Assembly: GCF_900114875.1 (NCBI RefSeq)
Contig: NZ_FPKW01000013.1
Span: 1-64,000, forward strand
DNA length: 64,000 nt
Source of the DNA: Chryseobacterium limigenitum
GTDB lineage: Bacteria; Bacteroidota; Bacteroidia; Flavobacteriales; Weeksellaceae
Direction: 5' to 3'
The notes under the pieces are model-generated. The model searched no databases, had not been told where the DNA came from, and worked only from the letters and a program-made list of their open reading frames with translations. The translations under genes and the position numbers were made by a program. Shown here in pieces: positions 35,613 to 44,884 of this stretch. Position 1 is the stretch's first letter. Every line of letters begins with the position of its first letter.

Positions 35613-36857
35613 ATGAGCAAAGAATTTGTTGATGTTCTCGTAATCGGTGCTGGACCTTCCGGATGCGTATCTTCTTCATACTTAAAGAAGAACAATATCA
35701 ACGTAAAAGTTGTCGAAAAAACAAAATTTCCAAGATTGGTTGTTGGCGAAAGCTTAATTCCGAGAGTGATGGATCATTTTGATGAAGCGGGACTTTTTCC
35801 AGCTTTAGATAAAATGGGCTTCGAGAAAAAATTGGGAGCGCGTTTTTTGAGAGGTGACGAAGTTTGCATCTTTGATTTCAGTGATAAATTTGGAGAAGGC
35901 TGGGACTGGACGTGGCAGGTTCCGAGAGCTGATTTTGATAATACTTTGGCTCAGGAAGTCATTAATAAAGGAATCGACCTTGAGTTTGAAACGGAAGTTA
36001 TCGGTATTGAATTTAACGGAACAGATTCTATCACAACCGTAAAAAATAAAGATGGAGAAACTAAGGAGATTCATGCAAAATTTGTGATCGACTCCAGTGG
36101 TTACGGAAGAGTTTTGCCAAGGCTTTTAGATCTAGAAAAACCATCAAAATTATCTCCCCACTCAGCAATTTTTGCTCATGTAGAAGATATTAACAGAGAA
36201 GAAGGAACGGAAGGAACGTTGATTTCTTTTGATATCATTGAAACTGAAGTCTGGCTCTGGGTAATTCCTTTTTCGAATGGAAATACGAGCGTAGGAATTG
36301 TTGGTCCGACTGAATACATTGATAAACTATCTGAAAACGGCGATACAGCGGAAGCGTTGAGAAAAGCCATTTCTCTTTCGGATTATTATGTAAAACGTTT
36401 CGGAAATGTAGATTTTCTTTTTGAACCAAAACATTTAAAAGATTATTCTTGTTCGGTGAAAAAATTATTCGGAGACGGATTTGCATTGACGGGAAATGCT
36501 TCAGAATTCCTTGATCCTGTTTTTTCTTCGGGAATGGCTTTTGCCACAGAAGGCGGGATGACTGCCGCGAAATTGGCCTTAAGACAGCTAAATGGCGAAA
36601 AAGTTGATTGGCAAACAGAATTCGCAGATTATATCTTATATGGTGTTGATGTTTTCACAACTTATGTGAAAGAATGGTACACCGGAAACCTGCAGGAATT
36701 ATTTTTCCATCAACCGGAAAATCCTGATGTTAAGAAGAAAATCTGTGCGGTTTTGGCAGGATACGTTTGGAATAAGGACAATCCTTTTGTGAAAAAACAC
36801 GACACAGTCATAAAAAACCTTGCGAACCTCATCAAAATGGAGAAGCAACAACAATAA
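35613..36857 (+). CDS. Flavin-dependent halogenase-like oxidoreductase
   Basis: 414 residues. FAD-binding GAGPSG (12-17) and GESLIPR; a candidate active-site Lys at 72/73 (FEKKLGARF); W214-L-W-V-I-P219, the WxWxIP signature of halogenases; and F299-LDPVFSSG307, matching FxxPxxSxG. These three together favour halogenase over ordinary monooxygenase. Some flexirubins are chlorinated, so the aromatic ring is a plausible substrate (inference). Divergent from the lyase gene, terminated by a strong hairpin. Confidence 0.8.
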   Translation: MSKEFVDVLVIGAGPSGCVSSSYLKKNNINVKVVEKTKFPRLVVGESLIPRVMDHFDEAGLFPALDKMGFEKKLGARFLRGDEVCIFDFSDKFGEGWDWTWQVPRADFDNTLAQEVINKGIDLEFETEVIGIEFNGTDSITTVKNKDGETKEIHAKFVIDSSGYGRVLPRLLDLEKPSKLSPHSAIFAHVEDINREEGTEGTLISFDIIETEVWLWVIPFSNGNTSVGIVGPTEYIDKLSENGDTAEALRKAISLSDYYVKRFGNVDFLFEPKHLKDYSCSVKKLFGDGFALTGNASEFLDPVFSSGMAFATEGGMTAAKLALRQLNGEKVDWQTEFADYILYGVDVFTTYVKEWYTGNLQELFFHQPENPDVKKKICAVLAGYVWNKDNPFVKKHDTVIKNLANLIKMEKQQQ

Positions 36858-36890
36858 AAAATCGGTCTGAATTTCAGACCGATTTTTGTT
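36857..36890. terminator. Bidirectional rho-independent terminator
   Basis: aaaaatcggtctga (to 36870) and tcagaccgattttt (36874-36887) form a long perfect stem with a 3-base loop and A/T tracts on both sides, between two convergent genes. Confidence 0.92.
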
Positions 36891-37502
36891 TTATTTTACA
36901 GCTTTCTTGATATCCTTTCCAATATATTTTCCTATTGCTTCATACGCTGCAGCAATTCTTCCGTATTCCATAACAAATTCTTTATTATTTACGTATTTAT
37001 CAAATTTATTAAGTTCAACTACAGCTAAAACCTCTGATGGATTATTTGTTTCTATAAGCTTTACTGTCCCTGTAATTTCAGCCGTCATTCCAACCATTCC
37101 TCCATGCCAGCCTGGATAAACCCATTTTGTATCCAGTAATAAAGTATATTTTGCAGAACTTCCTTTTTTAAAAACAATATTTTTATATCCTTTATTTAAT
37201 CCTTTAGCAAAATAGTCTACATAATATTCATCTTTATATTTTTGCCATTCACCATTCCATTTCTGCCATCCAGCTTCTCCTCTTTTGGGATTTGCTAGAA
37301 GATCTCGTTTTCTGTTTTCAAGATATTGAGTTTCTGTATAATTTTCTTTCATTAATGTTACATTCTCAAATTTCAATTCTACATTTACTTCCGTTTGATC
37401 TTTTAAAGTAATAAAATTCCCTGAAGTAATTGTAAGCCTCTGATCTTGGGCATTAACAATCATAGTAACGCTCATAATGAGCATTAGAAATAATTTTTTC
37501 AT
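36891..37502 (-). CDS. Secreted protein of unknown function, tandem paralog 1
   Basis: 203 residues with signal peptide ending VNAQ. Similar throughout to the next gene upstream: both have ITSG/VISG-(N/D)-F/Y-x-x-LKDQ, a VxFxFE(G/N)VT strand, a WxxxWxxxKD/E helix and a YPGWHGGM / YQGWFAGI turn. No family I recognise. The pattern suggests a beta-rich periplasmic or surface protein. Not obviously related to the pigment genes on either side. Confidence 0.7.
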   Translation of the reverse strand: MKKLFLMLIMSVTMIVNAQDQRLTITSGNFITLKDQTEVNVELKFENVTLMKENYTETQYLENRKRDLLANPKRGEAGWQKWNGEWQKYKDEYYVDYFAKGLNKGYKNIVFKKGSSAKYTLLLDTKWVYPGWHGGMVGMTAEITGTVKLIETNNPSEVLAVVELNKFDKYVNNKEFVMEYGRIAAAYEAIGKYIGKDIKKAVK

Positions 37503-37539
37503 AGTTTATAATTTTTATTTTAAAGTTTATATAGAAGTA

Positions 37540-38139
37540 TTATTTTTTAGTATAATGTTCAACTTTTAAGGCGAGCATTTTCGAAGTTTTTGCATAGCAT
37601 TCTGCAATTCGGTCATTGTTATTTGGAATTCCGATTACATTGTCTCCAACTGCTTTTATACCTTCAACAACCATCAGAATATTATTAGGGTTTTCGGTTT
37701 CCACAAAAGTCATTCGGGTATTTAATTGGGCTGGATCATTCATTATTCCGGCAAACCAGCCTTGATAAATCCAGGTTGGCTCGACTATTAAAGTATATTT
37801 TGTTTTTTCAAATTTTGTGGACGCTTCAATTTTTGTGTTTTTATTCCAAGATGCCAGAAATTTATCCTGAAAAGTTTTATCTTTTGAATATTCCCAATCC
37901 GCTTTCCATTTTTCAGCTTCCTCTTTCCCACTAGCTTTCTCAATATCTTCCATTCTATCTGCAATATATTGATGTTCACTAATTTTTTTCTTGCCAAAAG
38001 TTACTCCTTCAAACTTGAAAACAACTTTAACGAATTTTTGATCTTTTAAAAAATTATAATCTCCTGAAATCACCTTTACTCTCTGAGCCATAACACTTAC
38101 GGAAAGTGCTATTAATAATAGAAATAACGTTTTTTTCAT
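37540..38139 (-). CDS. Secreted protein of unknown function, tandem paralog 2
   Basis: 199 residues with signal peptide (KKTLFLLLIALSVSVMAQ). It shares the layout of the preceding entry, with matching Trp residues and the GW(F/H)(A/G)G turn; the two arose by tandem duplication, with clear divergence since. Eight bases separate it from the ligase-like gene upstream, so it may be read on the same transcript. Confidence 0.7.
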   Translation of the reverse strand: MKKTLFLLLIALSVSVMAQRVKVISGDYNFLKDQKFVKVVFKFEGVTFGKKKISEHQYIADRMEDIEKASGKEEAEKWKADWEYSKDKTFQDKFLASWNKNTKIEASTKFEKTKYTLIVEPTWIYQGWFAGIMNDPAQLNTRMTFVETENPNNILMVVEGIKAVGDNVIGIPNNNDRIAECYAKTSKMLALKVEHYTKK

Positions 38140-38147
38140 ATCTGTTT

Positions 38148-39440
38148 TTATCTTAAATCAATAAACGTAATGGGCTTCCTACTGTTTGGATTAAAAACAG
38201 TTTTAGACAAAACATCAAAATCTATAATCTCAATTTTCGGACTCACCCTCAATTTTGCCCGGAAATGATCTCTCACTTCGTTTACAAAATTTTCAGAATC
38301 GCTGTTTGTGCTTATTTTAATGATAATTTCATCCAAACCAATTTCATTAGACTGAATAACGATCTGGTAACACAAAATATTATTAAAATCATTCAGAATA
38401 TCATTCATCGCAGGCGGATACAAGGTCGTTCCTTTATATTTGATCATCTGCTGCTTTCTCCCGACAACAGGGCCTAGTCTCATTGTATTTCTTCCACATT
38501 TACAAGGTTCGTAATGTGCTTTTACAATATCTCCGGTTTTAAATCTCAGCAGAGGAAGAGCTTCTACTCCTAAAGTTGTGATGGTTAATTCTCCGCTTTC
38601 TCCTTCCTGAACTATATTTCCATCGTCGTCAAGAATTTCCGTTATGATTAATTCCGGATGCTGATGCCCTCCGATTTGATGCTCACATTCTGTGAAAGCT
38701 GTGCTCATTTCTGTGGAAGCATAGGTTGAGAATAATTTAATATCCCATTTTTCTTTAATTTTTTGAGATAAAATATTGTCTGTAAAATCCTGATTTTTGA
38801 TGCTCTCGCCAATACAAACAGCTCCATAAACGCTGGAATTTTTATAATCGATTCCATGTTTTTCGGCATAATCGATCATTTTTAATAGAAATGACGGAAC
38901 GGTAATTAAATATTTTGGTTTATACCTAAAAATGGAATCCCATTGAAGCTCGGGAATCCCAGGCCCCATGCGGACAACACTTGCACCCATTTTTCTTAAA
39001 CCTAAAAAATAGGCAAGTCCGGCCATGAATCGTTTGTCAATCGTTGTAATCATCTGTACAACATCACCTTTCTGAACCCCTGCACACACAAAAGAAATTG
39101 CTTCATTGTACGCTAATCTCTCGAGATCATTATCTGACAGTCCGAAAGTTACCGGATCGCCCAACGTTCCTGAAGTTGTGCTGTAATCCACAATTTTATC
39201 AGGTGTGATACAAAAGAAATCATCGTTATTCTGCTGAATATCATTTTTCGTTGTCGTCGGGATTTTCTGTAAATCTTCCAACTTCTGAATATCAGCAATA
39301 TTGATATTATTTTCTTTGAATAATTTTTGATAAAATGGCGATTTTTTTTCAAGATAAGTCAGAAGCTCCTGAAGTTTTTTCTCCTGAAACTTTTTTATTT
39401 CCTGAATGTCTGATTTTTCGATTGATGGATAGAATTCCAA
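38148..39440 (-). CDS. Phenylacetate-CoA-ligase-like AMP-binding enzyme (probable coumarate activation)
   Basis: 430 residues. ATP-binding loop STTSGTLGDP (87-96), STYASTEM and TGD motifs of the PaaK-type ANL superfamily, plus CKCG near the C-terminal third, a metal-site-like feature of these enzymes. An in-frame stop precedes residue 1, so the start must be TTG at 39440. In flexirubin clusters such a ligase is expected to activate the aryl acid made by the lyase and load it on CoA or ACP (inference). Confidence 0.82.
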   Translation of the reverse strand: MEFYPSIEKSDIQEIKKFQEKKLQELLTYLEKKSPFYQKLFKENNINIADIQKLEDLQKIPTTTKNDIQQNNDDFFCITPDKIVDYSTTSGTLGDPVTFGLSDNDLERLAYNEAISFVCAGVQKGDVVQMITTIDKRFMAGLAYFLGLRKMGASVVRMGPGIPELQWDSIFRYKPKYLITVPSFLLKMIDYAEKHGIDYKNSSVYGAVCIGESIKNQDFTDNILSQKIKEKWDIKLFSTYASTEMSTAFTECEHQIGGHQHPELIITEILDDDGNIVQEGESGELTITTLGVEALPLLRFKTGDIVKAHYEPCKCGRNTMRLGPVVGRKQQMIKYKGTTLYPPAMNDILNDFNNILCYQIVIQSNEIGLDEIIIKISTNSDSENFVNEVRDHFRAKLRVSPKIEIIDFDVLSKTVFNPNSRKPITFIDLR

Positions 39441-39504
39441 TGGTTTTTATTTTAAGTGACAAATTTATTTAATTAAAATTAAAAGATTGCGTCATCTGAA
39501 ATTT

Positions 39505-39539
39505 TAACCACAGATTGATACAAATTTTCATAGATGATT
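39505..39539 (-). repeat. Dispersed repeat, copy 2 (AATCATCTGTG family, inverted)
   Basis: taaccacagattgatacaaa followed by ttttcatagatgatt, the reverse complement of the form at 8776-8811 with a few changes. Confidence 0.6.
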
Positions 39540-39575
39540 GTATTTCATCTAGTTTTATGAGAAGAAATTTAAGTT

Positions 39576-39624
39576 TTGGCTAAAGCCAATTGGAAACATC
39601 TTAAGTTAAGCGGGCTTTAGTCCG
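39576..39624. repeat. Inverted repeat around CTAAAGCC
   Basis: ttggctaaagccaa (39576-39589) and cgggctttagtccg (39611-39624) are each near-palindromic and also pair with each other. It looks like another short REP family. Confidence 0.5.
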
Positions 39625-39847
39625 TTCGTATTGATAAAAGACACAGAAATTTTCAAAAAACTTATTAAAATTATATTTAAAAAATTCACTCATTCATCAT
39701 CTACATTTCACATTTTAAACATCTCAACATTTATATTTATGAAACAGAACTTTTTAATACAAACTATCAAAATAAAACATATATTATAAACCGACAAATT
39801 TTAGTAAATTTGCCAACTTAATTAATCAACGATATTGAGATATTACA

Positions 39848-42800
39848 ATGAGCCAATTTAAAGAATACAAAAACCTCAACCTTATTGACGTAGCAGAGAA
39901 TGTAGCGGAATTTTGGAAACAAAATAAAACCTTCAATAAAAGTGTTGAGATTCGTGAAGGGAAACCTGAGTTTGTTTTTTATGAAGGTCCGCCTTCAGCA
40001 AACGGTATGCCCGGAATTCACCACGTTATGGCTAGAGCATTAAAGGATATTTTCTGTCGTTATCAAACTCAGAACGGGAAACAGGTTTTCCGTAAAGCGG
40101 GTTGGGATACACACGGACTTCCTGTGGAGCTAGGCGTAGAAAAAGAATTAGGAATTACTAAAGAAGATATTGGCTCAAAAATTTCTATTGAAGATTACAA
40201 CAAAGCTTGTCGTGAAGCGGTAATGCGTTACACCGATGTCTGGAATAACCTTACCGAGAAAATCGGATATTGGGTAGACCTTGAAGATCCATATATCACG
40301 TATAAGTCAAAATACATGGAGACGGTTTGGTGGCTGTTGAAACAGCTGTATGATAAAGGATTATTGTACAAAGGTTACACGATCCAGCCTTATTCTCCAA
40401 AAGCGGGAACAGGACTTTCTTCACACGAAGTAAATCAGCCCGGAGCTTATCGTGATGTGTCTGATACAACAATTGTTGCACAATTCAAGACATTACCGGA
40501 AACATTACCTTCATTTTTACAAGGTTTTGGAGACGTACATTTCTTAGCCTGGACGACAACTCCCTGGACGCTGCCTTCAAATACAGCTTTGACAGTAGGT
40601 CCGAAAATTGATTATGTTTTAGTGGAAACATATAATCAATATACTTTTCAAAAAACTTTAGTTGTTTTGGCTAAAGCTTTGGTGGAAAAACAATTTGGGA
40701 AGAAATTTGAGTTTTATGATAAAGATACTGACGATTTATTGTTTTCATCAAATGCTTTAAATATTTCACAAGGAGACAAAATCCCGTATAGAATCTTAGC
40801 AGAATTCAAAGGTGCTGATTTGGTCGGAATTAAATATGAGCAATTATTAGATTACGCCACACCTTACCAAAATCCGGAAAATGCTTTCAGAGTAATTTCA
40901 GGAGATTTTGTTACAACAGAAGATGGAACAGGTATCGTTCATACGGCGCCGACGTTTGGTGCTGATGATGCAAAAGTGGCTAAAGAAGCTACTCCTGAAG
41001 TTCCGCCAATGTTGGTTTTAAATGAAAACGGAAATCCGGTTCCTTTGGTAGATTTACAGGGGAGATTTACTTCGCAAATGGGAGATTTTGCAGGTAAATA
41101 TGTAAAGAACGAATATTACGATGCAGGAACAGCACCCGAAAAGTCTGTTGATGTTGAAATCGCAATTCGTTTAAAAGAAGAAAATAAAGCTTTCAAAGTA
41201 GAAAAATACGTTCACAGTTACCCACACAGCTGGAGAACTGATGAGCCACTTTTATATTATCCTTTGGATTCTTGGTTTGTAAAAATGACCGCTGTAAAAG
41301 ACAGATTGGTTGATTTAAACAAAGGAATCAACTGGAAACCAAAGTCAACAGGAGAAGGACGTTTCGGTAATTGGTTGGAAAATGTAAACGACTGGAATCT
41401 TTCCCGTTCAAGATACTGGGGAATCCCGTTACCGATCTGGAGAACTGAAGATTTGAAAGAAGAAATCATCATCGGTTCTGTAGAAGAATTATACAACGAG
41501 ATCGAAAAGTCTGTTGAAGCAGGATTTATGAAAGAAAATCCGTTCAAAGGTTTTGTGATTGGAAATATGTCTGAAGAAAATTATTCTTTGGTTGATCTAC
41601 ATAAAAACATTGTTGACAAAGTTATTTTGGTTTCAGAATCAGGAAGAGAAATGAAGCGTGAGAGCGACTTGATCGACGTTTGGTTCGATTCAGGATCGAT
41701 GCCTTATGCGCAGTTGCACTATCCTTTTGAGAATAAAGAATTAATTGACAATAATAAGGCATTCCCTGCAGATTTTATCGCGGAAGGTGTTGACCAGACT
41801 CGTGGATGGTTCTACACGCTTCATGCAATCGGAACGGCAGTTTTTGATTCAGTTGCTTATAAAAATGTAATGAGTAACGGACTCGTTTTGGATAAAAACG
41901 GGGTGAAAATGTCAAAATCCAAAGGAAATGGAATTGATCCGTTTGAAACATTAGCAGTTTACGGGCCGGATGCTACGCGTTGGTACATGGTTTCAAATGC
42001 GAATCCTTGGGAAAACCTGAAATTCGATATCGAAGGAATTGATGAAACGAGAAGAAAGTTCTTCGGAACACTTTACAACACGTATTCATTCTTTGCGTTG
42101 TATGCAAATGTTGACGGCTTCAATTATTCTGAAAAAGACGTTGAAAACAGACCTGAAATCGACAGATGGATTTTGTCTGAATTAAATTTATTAATTAAAG
42201 AAGTAAAAGCATTCTACGAAGATTACGAACCGACAAGAGTCGCAAGAACGATCAACACTTTTGTGAATGATAACTTAAGCAACTGGTACGTAAGATTATG
42301 CAGAAGACGTTTCTGGAAAGGAGATTACTCAGAAGATAAGATCTCTGCTTACCAGACTTTATATACTTGTTTGGAAACTGTTGCCAAATTATCCGCGCCA
42401 ATCGCTCCGTTCTTTATGGATCAATTGTATCAGGATTTAAATAAAGTAACAGGAAAGGAAAACGCGGAATCTATTCACTTAACAGATTTCCCGGTTGCTG
42501 ATGAAAGTTTAATTGATCAGGATTTGGTTGAAAAAACGCACTTGGCTCAAAACATTACGAGCATGGTCTTCTCTTTAAGAAAGAAGGAAAACATAAAAGT
42601 TCGTCAGCCTTTACAAAAAGTGTTGATCCCTGTTTTAGATAAAAAAACGGAAGAACAAATTTTAGCCGTTGGAGAGTTAATTAAACAAGAAGTAAATGTT
42701 AAAGAATTACAGTTAATAAATGCCGAAGAAGCATCACATTTAATTGTAAAACAGATAAAACCAAACTTCAAAACGTTAGGTTCAAGACTTGGAAAAGACA

Positions 42801-43255
42801 TGAAAACAGTTGGAGGAGAGATTGCAAATCTTACTGCTGAACAAATTTCAGGTTTAGAAAAAGAAGGAAAAATTGACGTTCAAGGTTACGAAATTACCCT
42901 TTCTGATGTTGAAATTTCAACAAAAGATATTCCGGGATGGACAGTAACTTCTGACGGGAAAACAACTGTGGCATTAGATTTGACACTAACAGATGAGTTA
43001 AAATCTGAAGGGATTGCAAGAGAATTTATCAACAGAATTCAGAATCTTAGAAAAGAGCAGAATTTTGAATTAACAGACAGGATAAACATCTTTGTGGAAG
43101 AAAATTCACCTTTCTTACATGATATTAAGAAAAATGAAGAATATATTTCATCAGAGGTCTTGTCAAATAAAATAGAAATTGTATCTTCACTTCCAAATTT
43201 TAACGAAATCGAAATAGATGAGGTTAAATTTAAGATAAATGTTGAAAAAAATTAA
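39848..43255 (+). CDS. ileS: Isoleucyl-tRNA synthetase
   Basis: 1135 residues, full length. Class I signatures: GMPGIHHVMAR (the HIGH site, H58/H59) and K687-MSKS-691 (GVKMSKSKGN). The editing domain lies between (TTTPWTLPSNTAL). The extended form with the C-terminal GW/DUF5915-like segment, as in many Bacteroidota, fits the length. Charges tRNA-Ile in the cytosol. It leads a run of closely spaced plus-strand genes. Confidence 0.97.
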   Translation: MSQFKEYKNLNLIDVAENVAEFWKQNKTFNKSVEIREGKPEFVFYEGPPSANGMPGIHHVMARALKDIFCRYQTQNGKQVFRKAGWDTHGLPVELGVEKELGITKEDIGSKISIEDYNKACREAVMRYTDVWNNLTEKIGYWVDLEDPYITYKSKYMETVWWLLKQLYDKGLLYKGYTIQPYSPKAGTGLSSHEVNQPGAYRDVSDTTIVAQFKTLPETLPSFLQGFGDVHFLAWTTTPWTLPSNTALTVGPKIDYVLVETYNQYTFQKTLVVLAKALVEKQFGKKFEFYDKDTDDLLFSSNALNISQGDKIPYRILAEFKGADLVGIKYEQLLDYATPYQNPENAFRVISGDFVTTEDGTGIVHTAPTFGADDAKVAKEATPEVPPMLVLNENGNPVPLVDLQGRFTSQMGDFAGKYVKNEYYDAGTAPEKSVDVEIAIRLKEENKAFKVEKYVHSYPHSWRTDEPLLYYPLDSWFVKMTAVKDRLVDLNKGINWKPKSTGEGRFGNWLENVNDWNLSRSRYWGIPLPIWRTEDLKEEIIIGSVEELYNEIEKSVEAGFMKENPFKGFVIGNMSEENYSLVDLHKNIVDKVILVSESGREMKRESDLIDVWFDSGSMPYAQLHYPFENKELIDNNKAFPADFIAEGVDQTRGWFYTLHAIGTAVFDSVAYKNVMSNGLVLDKNGVKMSKSKGNGIDPFETLAVYGPDATRWYMVSNANPWENLKFDIEGIDETRRKFFGTLYNTYSFFALYANVDGFNYSEKDVENRPEIDRWILSELNLLIKEVKAFYEDYEPTRVARTINTFVNDNLSNWYVRLCRRRFWKGDYSEDKISAYQTLYTCLETVAKLSAPIAPFFMDQLYQDLNKVTGKENAESIHLTDFPVADESLIDQDLVEKTHLAQNITSMVFSLRKKENIKVRQPLQKVLIPVLDKKTEEQILAVGELIKQEVNVKELQLINAEEASHLIVKQIKPNFKTLGSRLGKDMKTVGGEIANLTAEQISGLEKEGKIDVQGYEITLSDVEISTKDIPGWTVTSDGKTTVALDLTLTDELKSEGIAREFINRIQNLRKEQNFELTDRINIFVEENSPFLHDIKKNEEYISSEVLSNKIEIVSSLPNFNEIEIDEVKFKINVEKN

Positions 43256-43314
43256 TATATAGTTATTGTTTTTCAAATTCCATTTCATAATTTTATTAAA
43301 AAAGAGAAAAGAAC

Positions 43315-43695
43315 ATGTCAGACGAAAGAGTAAGATATAATGATTCTGATTTACAAGAGTTTAAAGCGATCATTAAAGAAAAAATAGAAAAAGCAGAAAG
43401 AGATTTGCAATTGATCAGAGAAAGCTTCATCAACGACCAGAATAATGGGACAGATGACACTTCGCCAACTTTCAAAGCATTTGAAGAAGGAGCTGAAACA
43501 TTAAGTAAAGAACAAAATTCTATTTTAGCAGGAAGACAGGAAAAATTCGTGCGAGATCTTAAGAATGCTTTAATCAGAATTGAGAATAAAACATACGGTG
43601 TTTGCCGAGTAACAGGAAAGCTGATTCCTAAAGAAAGATTATTGGCTGTTCCTCACGCTACTTTAAGCATCGAAGCGAAAAATATGCAGAAATAA
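43315..43695 (+). CDS. TraR/DksA-type zinc-finger-like protein
   Basis: 126 residues, coiled-coil N-terminal half (about 5-85) and a C-terminal globule YGVCRVTGKLIPKERLLAVPHATLSI, the DksA fold. The zinc finger is degenerate: only one Cys remains where the canonical form has four. Members probably bind RNA polymerase through the secondary channel. This short form is common in Bacteroidota next to ileS or lspA genes. Confidence 0.85.
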   Translation: MSDERVRYNDSDLQEFKAIIKEKIEKAERDLQLIRESFINDQNNGTDDTSPTFKAFEEGAETLSKEQNSILAGRQEKFVRDLKNALIRIENKTYGVCRVTGKLIPKERLLAVPHATLSIEAKNMQK

Positions 43696-43775
43696 CCGTA
43701 AGGTTTGTAAAATAAATTTGGGTTTATATCGTATTTCATGAAATACTTTATAAACCTAATTTTTAATTTATATCC

Positions 43776-44021
43776 ATGAACGAATTATTAATTTTAGGGG
43801 TCATTCTTATTGTAGTTTTAGGATTTTTTAATAGAGATTGGATCAAAAACAGGTTCTTTCCCGAAAAACACAGAAACTATACGATTGATGATGAATTTAA
43901 TTCCAATAAACGCGACAGGGAAAAAGAAATTGACCACCTTTTAAGCAAAATGGGCAAAAACGGAGTCAATGATCTGTCTGCTAAAGACAGAAAAAGATTA
44001 GACGAATTGTCTAGAAAGTAA
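43776..44021 (+). CDS. Small membrane-anchored protein (DUF6576-like)
   Basis: 81 residues. One N-terminal helix (LLILGVILIVVLGFF), then a charged tail ending IDHLLSKMGKNGVNDLSAKDRKRLDELS, a motif also seen at the C-terminus of some Bacteroidota rhomboid proteins. Function unknown. Confidence 0.65.
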   Translation: MNELLILGVILIVVLGFFNRDWIKNRFFPEKHRNYTIDDEFNSNKRDREKEIDHLLSKMGKNGVNDLSAKDRKRLDELSRK

Positions 44022-44039
44022 ATATTTAAATTAAGAAAA

Positions 44040-44231
44040 ATGGAGTCTATAATAGTACACACTAAAAATGCAATGGAATTGAATGCGCTGAAAAGTGTTT
44101 TAAAAGATATGAACATTCAGTTCGAAAAATTCCATACGAAGAACACATTCCATAATCAGAAAACGATTAAGAAAGTTATCGATAAGAAAAACGAGAAAAT
44201 CGGGAAACCTTATAAACCAAAAGGATTGTAA
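44040..44231 (+). CDS. Small basic protein of unknown function (DUF2683-like)
   Basis: 63 residues. The opening MESIIVHTKNAMELNALKSV and the following amphipathic helix resemble short Bacteroidota proteins labelled DUF2683. The C-terminus is strongly basic. It ends on the first base of the lspA start codon, so it is probably translated with it. No toxin-like neighbour is visible. Confidence 0.55.
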   Translation: MESIIVHTKNAMELNALKSVLKDMNIQFEKFHTKNTFHNQKTIKKVIDKKNEKIGKPYKPKGL

Positions 44232-44869
44232 TGAAGAAGATTGCACTTATCACTTTTCTTATTTTATTAATAGATCAGGCTTCGAAAATTTATGTAAAGA
44301 CGCATTTCAATCTAGATGACAGCGTTTCTGTTTTACCAGGTTTTAAACTTACATTCGTAGAAAACCCGGGAATGGCTTACGGGCTTCACTTTGGTGGTGT
44401 TATTGGCAAGTACTTTCTTGTTATTCTAAGAGTATTTTTGATTGGAGGCATGGTTTACATGTTCAAAAAGTGGCTACAACAAGGAGCATCCAACTATCTT
44501 ATTATCCCAATGGCCATTATTTTTGCAGGAGCAATAGGAAATCTTATTGACGGAATGTTTTACGGATTACTTTTCGACAGCGGAACAACTTATGATCCAA
44601 GTATAGACCGATGGATTGGCTATGGCGGGCTTTCCAAGCTTGTGCCTATCGGACAGGGCTATTCTACATTTATGAGAGGTTGCGTGGTTGATATGCTTCA
44701 CTTCCCAATGGTAGATTGGAACGTTCCTGAAAACGTACCGCTAATCGGAGGAAAACACCTTGAATTTTTCAAATACATTTTCAATGTTGCAGATTCAGCT
44801 ATTACGGTAGGAGCGGCTTTATTACTGGTTTTCAGAAAAAAAGCTTTCCCGAACGGTTTGGAATTTTAA
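44231..44869 (+). CDS. lspA: Lipoprotein signal peptidase
   Basis: 212 residues, four transmembrane segments. IDQASK near the N-terminus, VENPGMAYG, AGAIGNLIDG, and the catalytic aspartates D154 (CVVDMLHF) and D188 (FNVADSAI). It removes signal peptides from prolipoproteins in the inner membrane; at least seven lipoprotein substrates are predicted in this window. Longer than the E. coli enzyme because of an insert about 113-145, usual in Bacteroidota. Confidence 0.95.
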   Translation: MKKIALITFLILLIDQASKIYVKTHFNLDDSVSVLPGFKLTFVENPGMAYGLHFGGVIGKYFLVILRVFLIGGMVYMFKKWLQQGASNYLIIPMAIIFAGAIGNLIDGMFYGLLFDSGTTYDPSIDRWIGYGGLSKLVPIGQGYSTFMRGCVVDMLHFPMVDWNVPENVPLIGGKHLEFFKYIFNVADSAITVGAALLLVFRKKAFPNGLEF

Positions 44870-44884
44870 AAGATTTTACACTCG

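Larger units (their letters stand above)
39441..39847. other. Intergenic region with repeats and the ileS promoter
   Basis: About 400 bases without a gene. It holds a copy of the AATCATCTGTG repeat (39505-39539, inverted), a CTAAAGCC / GGCTTTAG inverted pair (39580-39587 and 39613-39620) and, at 39805-39812, TAAATTTG, a -7-like element about 36 bases before the ileS ATG. Confidence 0.55.

Noticed and set aside
39441-39847. T-box leader before ileS
   Set aside because: The T-box core motif is not visible and such leaders are not typical of Bacteroidota; the gap is explained by repeats and a promoter.
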